Of a DNA stretch of 64,000 nucleotides, positions 1 to 8,486 are shown one piece after another. How positions within the stretch are numbered: position 1 is the stretch's first letter; each line of letters begins with the position of its first letter. The position numbers and the translations under genes are program-made. The notes under the pieces are model-generated. The model worked only from the letters and a program-made list of their open reading frames with translations, was not told where the DNA came from and made no database searches. The stretch comes from CAWINY01 sp963837635 (GTDB lineage Bacteria; Acidobacteriota; Terriglobia; Terriglobales; Acidobacteriaceae), in the NCBI GenBank assembly GCA_963837635.1, contig CAWINY010000007.1:558001-622000 (forward strand), in the 5' to 3' direction.

Positions 1-762
1 CCCCATCGTCCCACCAGATCGCGTGGCCGCAAGCTTTGGGTCAAAGTATTCGATATCGTTCGCAGGACAATATCGCCCGCCTCATGTCCATAGGCATCGT
101 TCACCCGCTTGAATTCGTCAAGGTCAATCATGAGCAAGCCAATTTTTCTGCCAAACTGCTCCACCTCCTGCAGCGCCTGCTCGACCTTGAACTGAATGTA
201 ACGCCGGTTCGCCACACCGGTAAGCGCATCGGTAAATGCCAGGCGCTCCAGTTCTCCAGCTCTTTGCTCCATCTTCTTCTTGGCGCTCACGTCACTGAAC
301 ACCTCGACGGCGCCCACGATGCGATTCGCACCATCCCTTATGGGAGTCACTCGGACGGAAACGGGAACGCGATGCCCAAGTTTGTGGTGCAGATATACTT
401 CGGCTTCTCGAGGTTGGCCATCCATCAGAGTGCTGGCAAGCGGGCAGCAGCCCAGTACAAAGGACGGTCCCGCTCTCGTCTGCATGCATCAGGATATTGT
501 CGAAGCAACACTTCCCAACCACTTCGCTGGAGAGATAGCCGGTCAGGTGTTCCGCGCCCTTATTCCAGTAGGTGATTCTTCGCTCAGTGTCAACAAAGTA
601 GACCCCATCGTAAAGGTTGTCCAAGAGTTGTTCGTGAAAAGCTGGACGCCGGTGGAGGGGACTTCGGGACGCGGGGGTTCGTGCACTGCCTGGGGGCCTC
701 CCGGTGACACACCGTTGGCCTCCGGTGACCACCACTAACCTGTATATTATAAACGAATTCAA
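1..762 (-). pseudogene. PAS-GGDEF signalling protein, frameshifted and cut by the window edge
   Basis: Read on the minus strand from about 762, the first frame gives a PAS domain (LLDNLYDGVYFVD, then YWNKGAEHLTGY). At base 441 one extra G appears to shift the frame. Skipping it restores PAS sequence (GQPREAEVYLHHKLGHRVPV), a linker, and the start of a GGDEF domain with FTDALTGVANRRY and LLMIDLDEFKRVNDAYGHEAGD, ending in RDLVGRWG at base 1, just before the GGDEF signature. In family terms this is a PAS-sensing diguanylate cyclase making cyclic di-GMP. Whether the signature itself is intact lies outside the window. The start at 762 is uncertain. The shift may be a real lesion or a sequence error. 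Confidence 0.8.
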
Positions 763-844
763 GGGGCGTAGAAACCTTGAAAGCGCCAGTTTCTAGACTC
801 TACCCGGGCGGCATAAGAAGCATCTCTTACTGAGGAGGCCAACC

Positions 845-1273
845 ATGCTGAAGGGATTTCGTCAGTTCATCTTCCGCGGAAACGTACTCGACTTGGCAGT
901 GGCAGTGGTGATTGGCGCAGCATTCGGTACTGTGGTGACTGCGTTCGTTAAGGATCTGCTGACACCTTTGATTGCGGCAATTGCCGGGAAACCAGATTTT
1001 TCGACCTTCAAGTTCACGCTGAACAACAGTGTGTTTCTGTACGGCGATTTCATCAACGCCATGGTGGCATTTCTGCTGGTCGCGGTCGCCGTGTACTTCT
1101 TCGTCGTGCTGCCGATGAACGCGCTGGCGGAACGACTGCGTCGGGGAGCGGCCCCACCGGATCCCACCATAAAGAAGTGCCCAGAGTGCCTGAGTGAGAT
1201 CCCAATTGCCGCGCGCCGCTGTGCCCATTGCACGGTCGCCATCGGCCCCACGACCACCAGCTTGGCCGGATAG
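845..1273 (+). CDS. mscL: Large-conductance mechanosensitive channel MscL
   Basis: The 142-residue protein opens with MLKGFRQFIFRGNVLDLAVA, the conserved N-terminal amphipathic helix and first membrane helix of MscL. A second membrane helix (MVAFLLVAVAVYFFVVLPMN) follows at about residues 76-97. MscL is a pentameric safety valve that opens under membrane tension during hypo-osmotic shock. The C-terminal cytoplasmic helix is followed by a small zinc-ribbon-like tail with CPEC and CAHC pairs (about residues 115-130). A clear ribosome site (GAGGAGG) lies about 6 bases before the ATG. The gene is followed 75 bases later by an MscS-type channel, suggesting a shared osmotic role. Confidence 0.95.
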   Translation: MLKGFRQFIFRGNVLDLAVAVVIGAAFGTVVTAFVKDLLTPLIAAIAGKPDFSTFKFTLNNSVFLYGDFINAMVAFLLVAVAVYFFVVLPMNALAERLRRGAAPPDPTIKKCPECLSEIPIAARRCAHCTVAIGPTTTSLAG

Positions 1274-1348
1274 AATGTCAGCCAGCCGTTGTGCGGGGAT
1301 TGATCATCAAGAGGAAAGCGGGCTGCTGATTTCGTCGGAGTTACCGCT

Positions 1349-3196
1349 ATGACCAAGAGACGCAGAGCCCTGCCGCTACTACTCGCCATGCTGTTGCTAG
1401 TGTTCGCTGGCGTCTCCGCGGGCATTTGGTTCACATCCAGTCCAGATGAGCCGACGAAGGCACCCAAGGCAAAGCAATCGAGCGCACCCCCGCCATTACG
1501 TGTGGTCGTAGACCAACAGCCCCTGCAGACGATTCAGCAACTCCAAAAGCTCGCCACCACCCGGGAAGAGTCACGGTTGGCGCGACAGGCGTTTCGAACC
1601 GCCGACCATTTCGTGGACGTTACGTTTGCGGCGGCACTGCGCGAGATCCAGGGCCACCCGCCCGCGCAGAACCCTGAAACCAAGCCGTATTATGACCGGG
1701 TCCGTGACCTGGAGACGCAGCTCCAGCAAGACGAAGACCTGGTACAGAAACTGAATGATTCCTTTGCAGCGAGCAAGGGGGCCCAAGCCGACGAACTGCT
1801 GCAGCAGCTACCCTTGGCCGAGGCAGAACTGGTTCTGCGTCAGGGCGAACTCGAGGACGCGAAACAGGCCCTTCGTCGCGCTGGCGGTGATCCCGAGAGC
1901 AGGATTCAGCAGCTTTTCGCGCAGCACCAGGCAGCCTACCATCGCGACCAGGACCCAACCGCGGCCCCTCCGCCCAACTTCGAAACGTTCCAGGTTCCCG
2001 GCACCATGGTGGCTCAGTTCCAGTTGTGGCGACATTTGCGGCAAACACGGCAGCAGGTACAAGAGGCCCAGCGCCAGACTGTCAGTGCTGCCGCTTTGTT
2101 GGAAGCGAAGCGGGGCGAGTTGGCCGCCCAGATCCAGCAGATTTCCCAGTCAAATGTGGTTACCAAGCCTGGCCTGGACAGCGCCGGGTATGCCGCGGCT
2201 GACGCTGCCTTTGACCGCATAGCCGAGGAGCGCAAGTCGCTCGCGGAGTTTGACGAGCGCATCCAGGATGAGCAGCAACTCGCGGCGACCTACGGTGAGT
2301 GGTCCAGTTTGCTCACGGGACGCATGCGCGCCTGTGTGCACGGTTTGTTGCAGTCCTTCCGCTGGATTTTGCTGATCGTCCTCTGCGTGATGGTTGTAAA
2401 CCTGGTGTTGGGCAAAGTGACCATGCGCGCGGGATGGGATCGCCGGCGCGTGGCCACGATGCGCCTCTTGGCCCAGTTCGTGGTTCAGGCCGCAGGCCTG
2501 CTGCTGATCTTGTTCGTGCTCTTGGGTTCGCCGAGCCAACTGTCCACCATCATCGCCTTTGCCGGCGCCGGTCTCACCGTTGCCCTCAAGGACTTCATCG
2601 TCGCGTTCCTTGGCTGGTTCGTGCTCATGGGCAAAAACGGAATCCACGTCGGGGACTGGGTAGAAATTAACGGCATCAGTGGCGAAGTGGTCGAAATAGG
2701 GCTGCTGCGGACGGTGCTGCTGGAAACGGGCAACTGGGCTGATTCCGGCCATCCAACCGGACGCAGGGTGACGTTTGTCAATAGCTTTGCCATTGAAGGC
2801 CACTATTTCAACTTTTCAACTACCGGCCAATGGCTCTGGGATTCGCTGGAGATTCTGGTTCCCGCCGGACAAGATCCGTATGCGATCACGGACGCGATCC
2901 TGAAGCTGGTGCTCAAGGAAACGGAGGCTACCGCCCGCCAGGCGGAACAGGAGTGGCAACGCGCCACCCAGCCGTATGGAGTGAAATCCTTCTCCGCCGT
3001 TCCCGCCATCAATCTTCGGCCAACCTTTCAAGGAATCAACATCGTCGTGCGCTACATCGCGCGCGCAAACGAACGTTACGAAATTCGAACCCGGCTCTAC
3101 GCGTCAGTAGTCGAGCTCTTGCAGCACCGCAACATCGCCCTGGGGGACGCCTCCGCTCCTGAGCGGAAGGCCACGGAAGTCGGGCAGCCGGCCTAG
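1349..3196 (+). CDS. MscS-family mechanosensitive channel with long N-terminal coiled-coil region
   Basis: This 615-residue protein has an N-terminal hydrophobic segment (about residues 8-30: signal or anchor), then about 300 Gln/Glu/Ala-rich residues predicted to be helical and probably periplasmic. Three hydrophobic helices follow from about residue 335. The last carries Gly/Ala-rich pore sequence (FAGAGLTVALKDFIVAFLGW) typical of MscS TM3, then the beta domain (GIHVGDWVEINGISGEVVEIGL). The C-terminal half fits the MscS alpha/beta domain. The architecture resembles the large MscK/YnaI-like members rather than compact MscS. It lies just downstream of mscL on the same strand. Confidence 0.9.
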   Translation: MTKRRRALPLLLAMLLLVFAGVSAGIWFTSSPDEPTKAPKAKQSSAPPPLRVVVDQQPLQTIQQLQKLATTREESRLARQAFRTADHFVDVTFAAALREIQGHPPAQNPETKPYYDRVRDLETQLQQDEDLVQKLNDSFAASKGAQADELLQQLPLAEAELVLRQGELEDAKQALRRAGGDPESRIQQLFAQHQAAYHRDQDPTAAPPPNFETFQVPGTMVAQFQLWRHLRQTRQQVQEAQRQTVSAAALLEAKRGELAAQIQQISQSNVVTKPGLDSAGYAAADAAFDRIAEERKSLAEFDERIQDEQQLAATYGEWSSLLTGRMRACVHGLLQSFRWILLIVLCVMVVNLVLGKVTMRAGWDRRRVATMRLLAQFVVQAAGLLLILFVLLGSPSQLSTIIAFAGAGLTVALKDFIVAFLGWFVLMGKNGIHVGDWVEINGISGEVVEIGLLRTVLLETGNWADSGHPTGRRVTFVNSFAIEGHYFNFSTTGQWLWDSLEILVPAGQDPYAITDAILKLVLKETEATARQAEQEWQRATQPYGVKSFSAVPAINLRPTFQGINIVVRYIARANERYEIRTRLYASVVELLQHRNIALGDASAPERKATEVGQPA

Positions 3197-3237
3197 GCCT
3201 GTTATTAGAGCTTCCGCCCTAATAGTGTTAACAGGCC
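3196..3237. terminator. Hairpin after the MscS-type gene
   Basis: Arms GGCCTGTTA and TAACAGGCC begin at the last base of the stop codon of the upstream gene and enclose about 24 bases that hold further partial pairing (TTAG/CTAA). The position directly after the stop suggests transcription termination or mRNA end protection. No clear U run follows, so a Rho-independent role is uncertain. Confidence 0.5.
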
Positions 3238-3559
3238 CTAGCCCGCTTGCGGCTTCGAGCGGCTAACCGATGCTGAGCTGGCCGCTCCCATCGACTCTCT
3301 GATCTGGCACATTCGGGGCACTGCCTAGACAGGCCGTGAAACCGCATATGGCCGCGATTGTGAAGGCCAGCGCATCGCACGATTTCTCCAGACCGGGAGA
3401 TTTGGCTGGAAGCCGGAATCTTGGAGGTGCGGCGGTAGCCGTCCTGGTTTGAGCGGTGTATCATTTCCCCAACTCGAAAAACCAGCAAGAACCAGCAACA
3501 AGAGGATTCCGCCGGTTGGCTAATCCACAGACCGCACAGAAAAGAAGCTGAGCAGTTTT
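3238..3559. other. Gap without a supported gene
   Basis: About 320 bases. Open frames exist on the minus strand but show no recognisable domain, no good ribosome site and Arg-rich shadow-like composition. I see no RNA gene or strong repeat. The promoter of the small gene that starts at 3560 probably lies here. Confidence 0.4.
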
Positions 3560-3748
3560 ATGGACGACATTCGAATCTGGTTCCATCCTCCTCAATTCTG
3601 GGCAGCCACTCGAAATATGAAACCCGAGGCCGTAGACGAGCTGATGCAGCTGGTCTACGATCTCGCCCAAATGCGCAATCTCGACGCCCTCCACCAATTC
3701 ACCTTCATCACTATCGAGGACCCCGGCCAGCAACGTAAGGCCGGGTGA
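3560..3748 (+). CDS. Small hypothetical protein (62 aa)
   Basis: The protein starts MDDIRIWFHPPQFWAATRN and continues with an amphipathic helix (EAVDELMQLVYDLAQMRN). Balanced amino-acid use suggests real coding. No signal peptide, membrane helix or Cys pair is visible. The ribosome site is weak (AAGAAGCTGAG about 8 bases upstream). I do not recognise the family. It stands alone between the mechanosensitive channels and a minus-strand gene. The C-terminal GQQRKAG runs into repeat-like sequence, so the native end could differ. Confidence 0.5.
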   Translation: MDDIRIWFHPPQFWAATRNMKPEAVDELMQLVYDLAQMRNLDALHQFTFITIEDPGQQRKAG

Positions 3749-3937
3749 GAGAAGCAAGCAATGGCGTGATCGGGTCATCGGAAAACTGCTTGCCGCGGAT
3801 TTCGCGGATGAGCACGGATTATCCGGTAATTCTTGGCAATCCGTGTCGATCCGTTCCGATCTGTGGAATCCGCGCTAAGCAGTTCTCCAAGATGATGCAA
3901 TTCATTTGGATAACCAGCCCGATGACCCGATAGCTCT
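3749..3937. repeat. Degenerate GGATT/AATCC repeat spacer
   Basis: The spacer holds alternating words such as GCGGATTTCGCGGATGAGC and AATCCGTGTCGATCCG, a loose inverted repeat. Similar GGATTT/AATCCG words recur at 43503-43640. The open frame across it is not credible coding. Confidence 0.5.
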
Positions 3938-5023
3938 TTACTGCCCGCGAAAGAGAAAGACGAGTTCGATCACCAGGATGATGACCACCATCAGCTCCAG
4001 CAGGAAGGCGCGGGCCTGTTGGAATTGCTCGACCATGTAGCGGTACAGATCGTTCGCGATTTGGAGTTTCCGGTTGACCAGGTCCTTGTAGTCGAGCACG
4101 CCAACCTTAGCCGCCGCCAGCCGGTACAGGCGCGCCGAGAACATGTCGCTTAAAAACTTGATGGCGTTGTCCGCGCGCTCGGCCAATTCCGTGACTTCCA
4201 GGGTTATGGTTTGCAGCCGCCTGGCCTCGCCCCCGAGCTTCCACTGGCGCAGTGGCCCCCCACCTGTTTCCAGGGAGCGATAGACTCCTCGCATCTCCCG
4301 CGTGAGCAGATCATCGTAGTGGCGAAACTCGAGCAGTTGCGAGTTGGCATACTCCAACATCTGCAGCGCGGTCTGCGCCCCGGCAGCGCTGTCATAGAGG
4401 AACGCGGCGTGCCAGCCGATCACGGTGAGATCGTTCGGATAATACGAGAGGCTGGACTTCAACACCTCCGCCACTTCGCTGTCGGACAGGCGATAGTTCT
4501 CGCCGCGCACGGTCCGCGCAATTTCCTGCCCGCAATCGGCCATCAATTGGCGAGCGGAAGGCTGACCGGCAATCTCGGTCAGGTGGAAGACAAAATAATC
4601 TTCGGTGAGCCAATTCTCGGAGGCATAGGGCTTGATCAATGCTGGCGCGAGGCGCTCGAGCTTCTGGCCCACGATGCCCATGGCGTGGCGTTCGAACTCC
4701 CCAGAGGACATCCACTCGCTGGCCAGCCGCACCAGGCCCTCCCAATCCCCGCTGAAAGGGCGCTCCAAGACAATGCTGACCACGCCGTAGTCGTAGTACT
4801 TGATCTGCCCCTGAAGCTGCAGTTCGCTGGGGCCGAAACCGTCGAGAGGCTCGACGACCGGAGGCCGCTCGAAGCGCACGTACTGCGGCGCGGCATGCTT
4901 GAACGCGGGACCCATACGGCGCGCGCCAGCGATGCGGTTGAGCGCCTCCAAGTCGATCTCTTCACAGACGTCGTACAGAATGAACGCCAGTGCCGAGCCG
5001 CGAAGCGAAGATTGCGAGTTCAT
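3938..5023 (-). CDS. RMD1/YagE-like (DUF155-type) membrane-anchored protein
   Basis: The 361-residue protein has a central YYDYGVVSIVLERPFSGDW segment, a FHLTEIAG segment near residue 145, a helical C-terminal half (RLYRLAAAKVGVLDYKDLVNRK, then YRYMVEQFQQARAFLLELM) and one C-terminal membrane helix (VVIILVIELVFLFRG). This order, with a soluble alpha/beta region, long helices around LxxLNxKL-type sequence and a final tail anchor, matches RMD1/DUF155 proteins. Their bacterial biochemical role is unknown to me. The family call is by pattern only. No operon partner; the next gene upstream is a separate Nudix gene. Confidence 0.55.
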   Translation of the reverse strand: MNSQSSLRGSALAFILYDVCEEIDLEALNRIAGARRMGPAFKHAAPQYVRFERPPVVEPLDGFGPSELQLQGQIKYYDYGVVSIVLERPFSGDWEGLVRLASEWMSSGEFERHAMGIVGQKLERLAPALIKPYASENWLTEDYFVFHLTEIAGQPSARQLMADCGQEIARTVRGENYRLSDSEVAEVLKSSLSYYPNDLTVIGWHAAFLYDSAAGAQTALQMLEYANSQLLEFRHYDDLLTREMRGVYRSLETGGGPLRQWKLGGEARRLQTITLEVTELAERADNAIKFLSDMFSARLYRLAAAKVGVLDYKDLVNRKLQIANDLYRYMVEQFQQARAFLLELMVVIILVIELVFLFRGQ

Positions 5024-5195
5024 TGGCGACCTGAGACGAACGGCGATGCGGAGACATCCAGCAACACGTTTGCGAAGGACTCCGCCTTACCCGGCAAAGA
5101 TATCACCGAACCCGCCTCCTGTTGGGCGGGAAAGCTCCCGCTGGTGCACGAAGGACTGAGTGCGCGGAGGAAGTTGGGAATACAATTTCGCCACT

Positions 5196-5268
5196 GATTT
5201 TCGCTGATCAAATCCCGCTTTCTTGTATTTTTGATCAGCGTTGATCAGCGCAAATCAGCGGCCAATTC
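5196..5268. repeat. TGATCAGCG-type interspersed repeat
   Basis: The 280-base gap between the RMD1-like and Nudix genes carries repeated words: CTGATTTTCGCTGATCAAAT, then TTGATCAGCGTTGATCAGCG and CAAATCAGCGG. The same family occurs at 38700-38822 and 56995-57025. Nothing else supported in the gap. Confidence 0.75.
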
Positions 5269-5303
5269 CCCGGTCAGAGGCGCTGTTGTTTGTGTCGAAC
5301 GGC

Positions 5304-5795
5304 TTAGGCCGTGGTGTTGAGCCTGCGTGTGACCCGGTCGGCGGCGAGTTCCAGCACGCGGTGAAGCTCGCCGATGTACTTCGGGCGCCGCTGGTGGGCC
5401 AACAGTCGTTTTGCCTGGGTGAGCGTGACCCAGCGCGGGGTACGGTAGCGCTCCATCGGAGGCTGGGTGCGGTGGACCTCCATCAGGTAGGCGCGGATCA
5501 GCAGCTCTTCGTCACGACGGGTGTGCAGATAGGATGCAAAATGTCTGGCTTCGATGCGGCCGATCACGCCGGCTTCTTCCCAGGCCTCGCGCTCGGCGGC
5601 GGCCATCGGGCCCAGCCCGTCATCGACATGTCCTTTGGGGAAGGTCCAGCGGCCAGCGCTGGTGTTGATCAGCAGGAATTCCAAGATCGAGCCATTTCGG
5701 CGATAGCAGACCGCGGCCACCTGGAACTCGGCTCCTAGGCGATCTTCTAAGCTTGGGAACGTCCTCTCGGCTAGCCAGCTCATTGCACTTGTCAT
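5304..5795 (-). CDS. Nudix hydrolase with altered Nudix box
   Basis: From the ATG at 5795 the protein is about 163 residues (an upstream ATG at 5849 is possible; neither has a good ribosome site). It shows the Nudix frame GRWTFPKGHVDDG followed by REAWEEAGV. The canonical box is Gx5Ex7REUxEExGU; here the first Glu is Leu (GHVDDGL), while the REAWEE metal-binding core is kept. Overall form resembles diadenosine or diphosphoinositol polyphosphate pyrophosphatases (FPKGH, then FASYLH). Substrate cannot be assigned. Loss of the first box Glu may leave activity, because the later Glu residues carry most catalysis in the family. Confidence 0.85.
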   Translation of the reverse strand: MTSAMSWLAERTFPSLEDRLGAEFQVAAVCYRRNGSILEFLLINTSAGRWTFPKGHVDDGLGPMAAAEREAWEEAGVIGRIEARHFASYLHTRRDEELLIRAYLMEVHRTQPPMERYRTPRWVTLTQAKRLLAHQRRPKYIGELHRVLELAADRVTRRLNTTA

Positions 5796-6123
5796 TGTGC
5801 AGTAACCATATTGCAAGCACGTTAAAGCATGATGAAAAATTCGCAACAAAGCCGTGCCATTCGTGGTTCCCCTGGTCGTAGCACTTGTGGGTTACGTCGG
5901 GCAAAGCATGAACCGGCGGCAATAGCCGTGACGGAAATCGGCATTCTGCTCTGCCGGTCTATCCGCCGCAACCTGCGAAAGCGCATCGATTCTTCCTGGA
6001 CATAGGCCAGTGGTTGGCAACGCATTGCCGTATAGACTAATCGAGTGACATTGTCGGCAGGTAGCAGCGGGCAACGACCGATAACAGGGCCAAAGACTGA
6101 GAGCAAACCAGGAGTTCTGTATT
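5796..6123. other. Divergent intergenic region
   Basis: About 330 bases between the divergent Nudix and phosphoesterase genes. It should hold both promoters, but I could not pick out convincing -35/-10 pairs. No RNA gene or notable repeat is seen. Confidence 0.4.
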
Positions 6124-7392
6124 TTGTATAGCCATGCCTTCACTCTGATCCGGCTGATCCGGCTCGCGTTGCTGGCTTTACTCATTCTGCTGCTGTTCCC
6201 CTCGCAACGCTTCTGGTGTCGCCATGCGGAGAGCTTAGTCGCGAATCTCGGCTCGCCAGTTTTGCGGCGGGTCGCGCGTCCCGTCCTCGCACTGTGGTTA
6301 TTGCTGTTGGTCGCCGTGCTATTGAACCGCCTGGTTATCCATATCGCACCCAAGAGCGATTTCGGCGTTTGGTGTTTGGGCCTGGCTCAGTTGTGGCTGT
6401 TCACGTCTTTTCTCGCATTTTGCGCAATCAAGGCCGTTCATGCCGCGGAATGGGTCTGGAAACGCTTGACCCGAATGGCAGAGATGCCAGCGCCCGATGG
6501 CGCTGCCGTCGATCAGCCGCGGCGCACATTTTTCCGGTATTTGGCCTACACCGTTGGCTCGGTACCGTTCATCGCAGGGATGTACGGATTCGCAGAAGAG
6601 CGCACGAACTTCACTACGGATCGGGTGGAAATCCCCATGGCCGGCCTTCCCGATTCCCTTGATGGCTTGCGCATCGCGCAACTCAGCGACATCCACGCCG
6701 GCGAGTTCATGCCGCGCGACCAGATCCGTCGTGCGGTCGATATGGCGAATGCTTTGCAGCCCCACCTGATGGTAATTACTGGTGATTTCGTGACCGATGA
6801 ACACGACCCGCTGGAGGAGTGCATCGCGGAGTTGAGCCGCCTTCGCGCGCCGCTCGGAGTGTGGGGCTGCAATGGCAACCACGAAATTTACGCCCACGCC
6901 GAGACGAAGGCTGAGACCTTATTCAAGTTATATGGCATGCGGTTGCTGCGACAGGAGGCGGTGCCGATTTCCTGGCATGGCAGCACTCTGAACCTGATTG
7001 GCGTGGATTACCAACGGGAGCCCCCCCTCCGCGGCAAGCCCGCGCCGATGCTGGACGCAGTGGAACGATTGGTGCGGCGCGAAATGCCAAACATTCTGCT
7101 ATCGCACAATCCGAACGTCTTCCGCCGTGCCGCGGACATGGGCATTGAACTGACGCTGGCCGGTCACACGCATGGCGGCCAAATCCAGATGGAGATCGTG
7201 GACCACCACATCAGTCCGGCGCGCTTCTTCACCCCGTACATTTCCGGGCTGTACGACACCGATTCTGCCCTGCCGGACAAAGGGCGCGCCTTCTTGTATG
7301 TGAATCGCGGACTCGGAACCATTGCCATACCTGCACGAATCGGGGCGCCGCCGGAAATTACGCTGATCACCTTGCGTTCACAAGGTTCCTAA
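6124..7392 (+). CDS. Membrane-anchored metallophosphoesterase (YkuE/LpxG-like)
   Basis: This 422-residue protein has several N-terminal hydrophobic helices (about residues 8-27, 50-75 and 85-105), then a calcineurin-like phosphoesterase domain. All five metal motifs are visible: LSDIHAG, GDFVTD, GNHE, LSHNP and AGHTHGGQ, so two metals should bind. Family members hydrolyse phosphodiesters; YkuE-like and LpxG-like enzymes act at the membrane, LpxG on UDP-diacylglucosamine, but the substrate here is unproved. The start is TTG at 6124; no in-frame ATG occurs until after the membrane helices, which supports the upstream start. Confidence 0.85.
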   Translation: MYSHAFTLIRLIRLALLALLILLLFPSQRFWCRHAESLVANLGSPVLRRVARPVLALWLLLLVAVLLNRLVIHIAPKSDFGVWCLGLAQLWLFTSFLAFCAIKAVHAAEWVWKRLTRMAEMPAPDGAAVDQPRRTFFRYLAYTVGSVPFIAGMYGFAEERTNFTTDRVEIPMAGLPDSLDGLRIAQLSDIHAGEFMPRDQIRRAVDMANALQPHLMVITGDFVTDEHDPLEECIAELSRLRAPLGVWGCNGNHEIYAHAETKAETLFKLYGMRLLRQEAVPISWHGSTLNLIGVDYQREPPLRGKPAPMLDAVERLVRREMPNILLSHNPNVFRRAADMGIELTLAGHTHGGQIQMEIVDHHISPARFFTPYISGLYDTDSALPDKGRAFLYVNRGLGTIAIPARIGAPPEITLITLRSQGS

Positions 7393-7464
7393 ACCCGTCG
7401 ACTCTGGGCATTCCTGGCAATCAATGGAACCATACAAAGCTCATAAGGAATCTAAGTCTTCAGG

Positions 7465-7914
7465 ATGAGCGAAATGCCAGAGAAGATCAGGAAGAGCGAC
7501 GAAGAGTGGCGGAGCCAGCTCACGCCTGGGCAATACCACATTCTGCGCGAGAAAGGCACTGAGCCCGCCTTTACCGGCGAGTACGCGCACACCCAACAGG
7601 AGGGCGTCTATCGCTGTGCGGCCTGCGGCCAGGAGTTATTCCCGGCGGAGACCAAGTTCGAATCCGGCAGCGGCTGGCCGAGTTTTTATCGGCCGATCAG
7701 CAAGTCGAGCGTCGAAGCGCGCCAGGACCATAGCCACGGCATGCGACGCGTCGAGGTCACCTGTTCGCGCTGCGATTCGCACCTTGGCCATGTGTTTCCC
7801 GATGGCCCGCGTCCAACCGGCTTGCGCTACTGCATCAACTCCGCCTCACTCAAACTTGAGGCGTCTTGCGGGCGTGAGGAGCGAAGCGACGGGAGCCCGC
7901 AGCCGAAATCCTGA
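7465..7914 (+). CDS. msrB: Peptide-methionine (R)-S-oxide reductase MsrB
   Basis: The 149-residue enzyme reduces the R epimer of methionine sulfoxide in proteins. It has both zinc pairs (CAAC and CSRC), FESGSGWPSF, HLGHVF and the catalytic RYCINS. The first 130 residues are a complete SelR domain with cytosolic character. The last 16 or so residues (SCGREERSDGSPQPKS) are not family sequence: they are translated from an interspersed repeat that also lies behind topA at the far end of this window, and the stop codon is inside that repeat. The extension is probably harmless. Confidence 0.95.
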   Translation: MSEMPEKIRKSDEEWRSQLTPGQYHILREKGTEPAFTGEYAHTQQEGVYRCAACGQELFPAETKFESGSGWPSFYRPISKSSVEARQDHSHGMRRVEVTCSRCDSHLGHVFPDGPRPTGLRYCINSASLKLEASCGREERSDGSPQPKS

Positions 7915-8100
7915 GCGGAGCGCAGCGGAGTCGAAGGATCTTGAGGCGTCTGGCTGGTCCCCGAAGCGAAGCAATGAGTGAAGAGTTGGGTCCCCGGCAA
8001 GCGCTGGTTTGCGCTTGCTGGGGGTGTAAGGGCCCGCATCCTAAATCCTGAATGGAGCGCAACGGATTCATTGCGCCCCTCGGGGAATTCGTGCCTGCCG
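7858..8100. repeat. GAAGGATC-type repeat overlapping the msrB 3' end
   Basis: The words TTGAGGCGTCTTGCGGGCGT, GAGCCCGCAGCCGAAATCCT and GAGTCGAAGGATCTTGAGG match, in reverse orientation, the stretch after topA at 63240-63335. The end of msrB is read through this repeat. A hairpin-like segment around 7994-8025 (CCCCGGCAAGCGC, then GCGCTTGCTGGGG) follows. Confidence 0.7.
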
Positions 8101-8128
8101 GGGTCTGGGGTTGGGCGGCTGGAAAACG

Positions 8129-8284
8129 CTAGGCGGCTTCCGAGTACTCAGCTTGCTGGGTCCCAGTCTGGTAGGAGGAGACACAGGACTCCTCATCGCC
8201 GGGGTTGATCAGTCCGCAACGGCGACAGACAAACTCACCATCGGACTCGCGACAGATAACATCATGGGCAGTGTGGTCGAACAT
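8129..8284 (-). CDS. Tiny CXXC protein (51 aa)
   Basis: A short frame on the minus strand starts with ATG at 8284 and ends with TAG at 8129. It contains C-R-E-S-D-G-E-F-V-C-R-R-C-G, three Cys that could bind zinc with an upstream His or with the later Cys at CV. It overlaps the 3' end of the upstream Cys-rich frame (8262-8486) by 23 bases in another frame. The two may be translationally coupled, or one gene split by a frameshift. Family not recognised; composition DGEFVCRRCGLINPGDE is convincing as protein. Confidence 0.5.
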   Translation of the reverse strand: MFDHTAHDVICRESDGEFVCRRCGLINPGDEESCVSSYQTGTQQAEYSEAA

Positions 8285-8486
8285 GCAGCACCTCGTGTGG
8301 AATCAGATGTCTCGCCAGCAACACGAGATTCTCGAATTTATCGATGGCTCGAATCTGAAATTCACACAGTGCACACGCCGCGGCGCTGAAGGTGGCGGAT
8401 GCCCACGAGTGGGTGGGCAACCCAGCCTTCACCATCATCTGGTAGAGCCACTGCCAGTCAGGCAGTTTCCCGCACACGCGACACAT
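8262..8486 (-). CDS. Small Cys-rich protein (74 aa)
   Basis: The protein begins MCRVCGKLPDWQWLYQMMVK and carries a second pair at CALCEF, giving two C-x2-C pairs about 36 residues apart, typical of a zinc-binding fold. A strong ribosome-site-like AGGAGG lies about 29 bases upstream, next to a competing ATG in another frame, so the real start signal is not settled. The C terminus overlaps the next tiny CXXC frame. No homologous function recognised. The pair lies between msrB and a secreted protein gene. Confidence 0.55.
   Translation of the reverse strand: MCRVCGKLPDWQWLYQMMVKAGLPTHSWASATFSAAACALCEFQIRAIDKFENLVLLARHLIPHEVLHVRPHCP

Noticed and set aside
3745..3933. 62-codon plus-strand frame after the small hypothetical gene
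   Set aside because: It is made of GGATT/AATCC repeat words and has no ribosome site.
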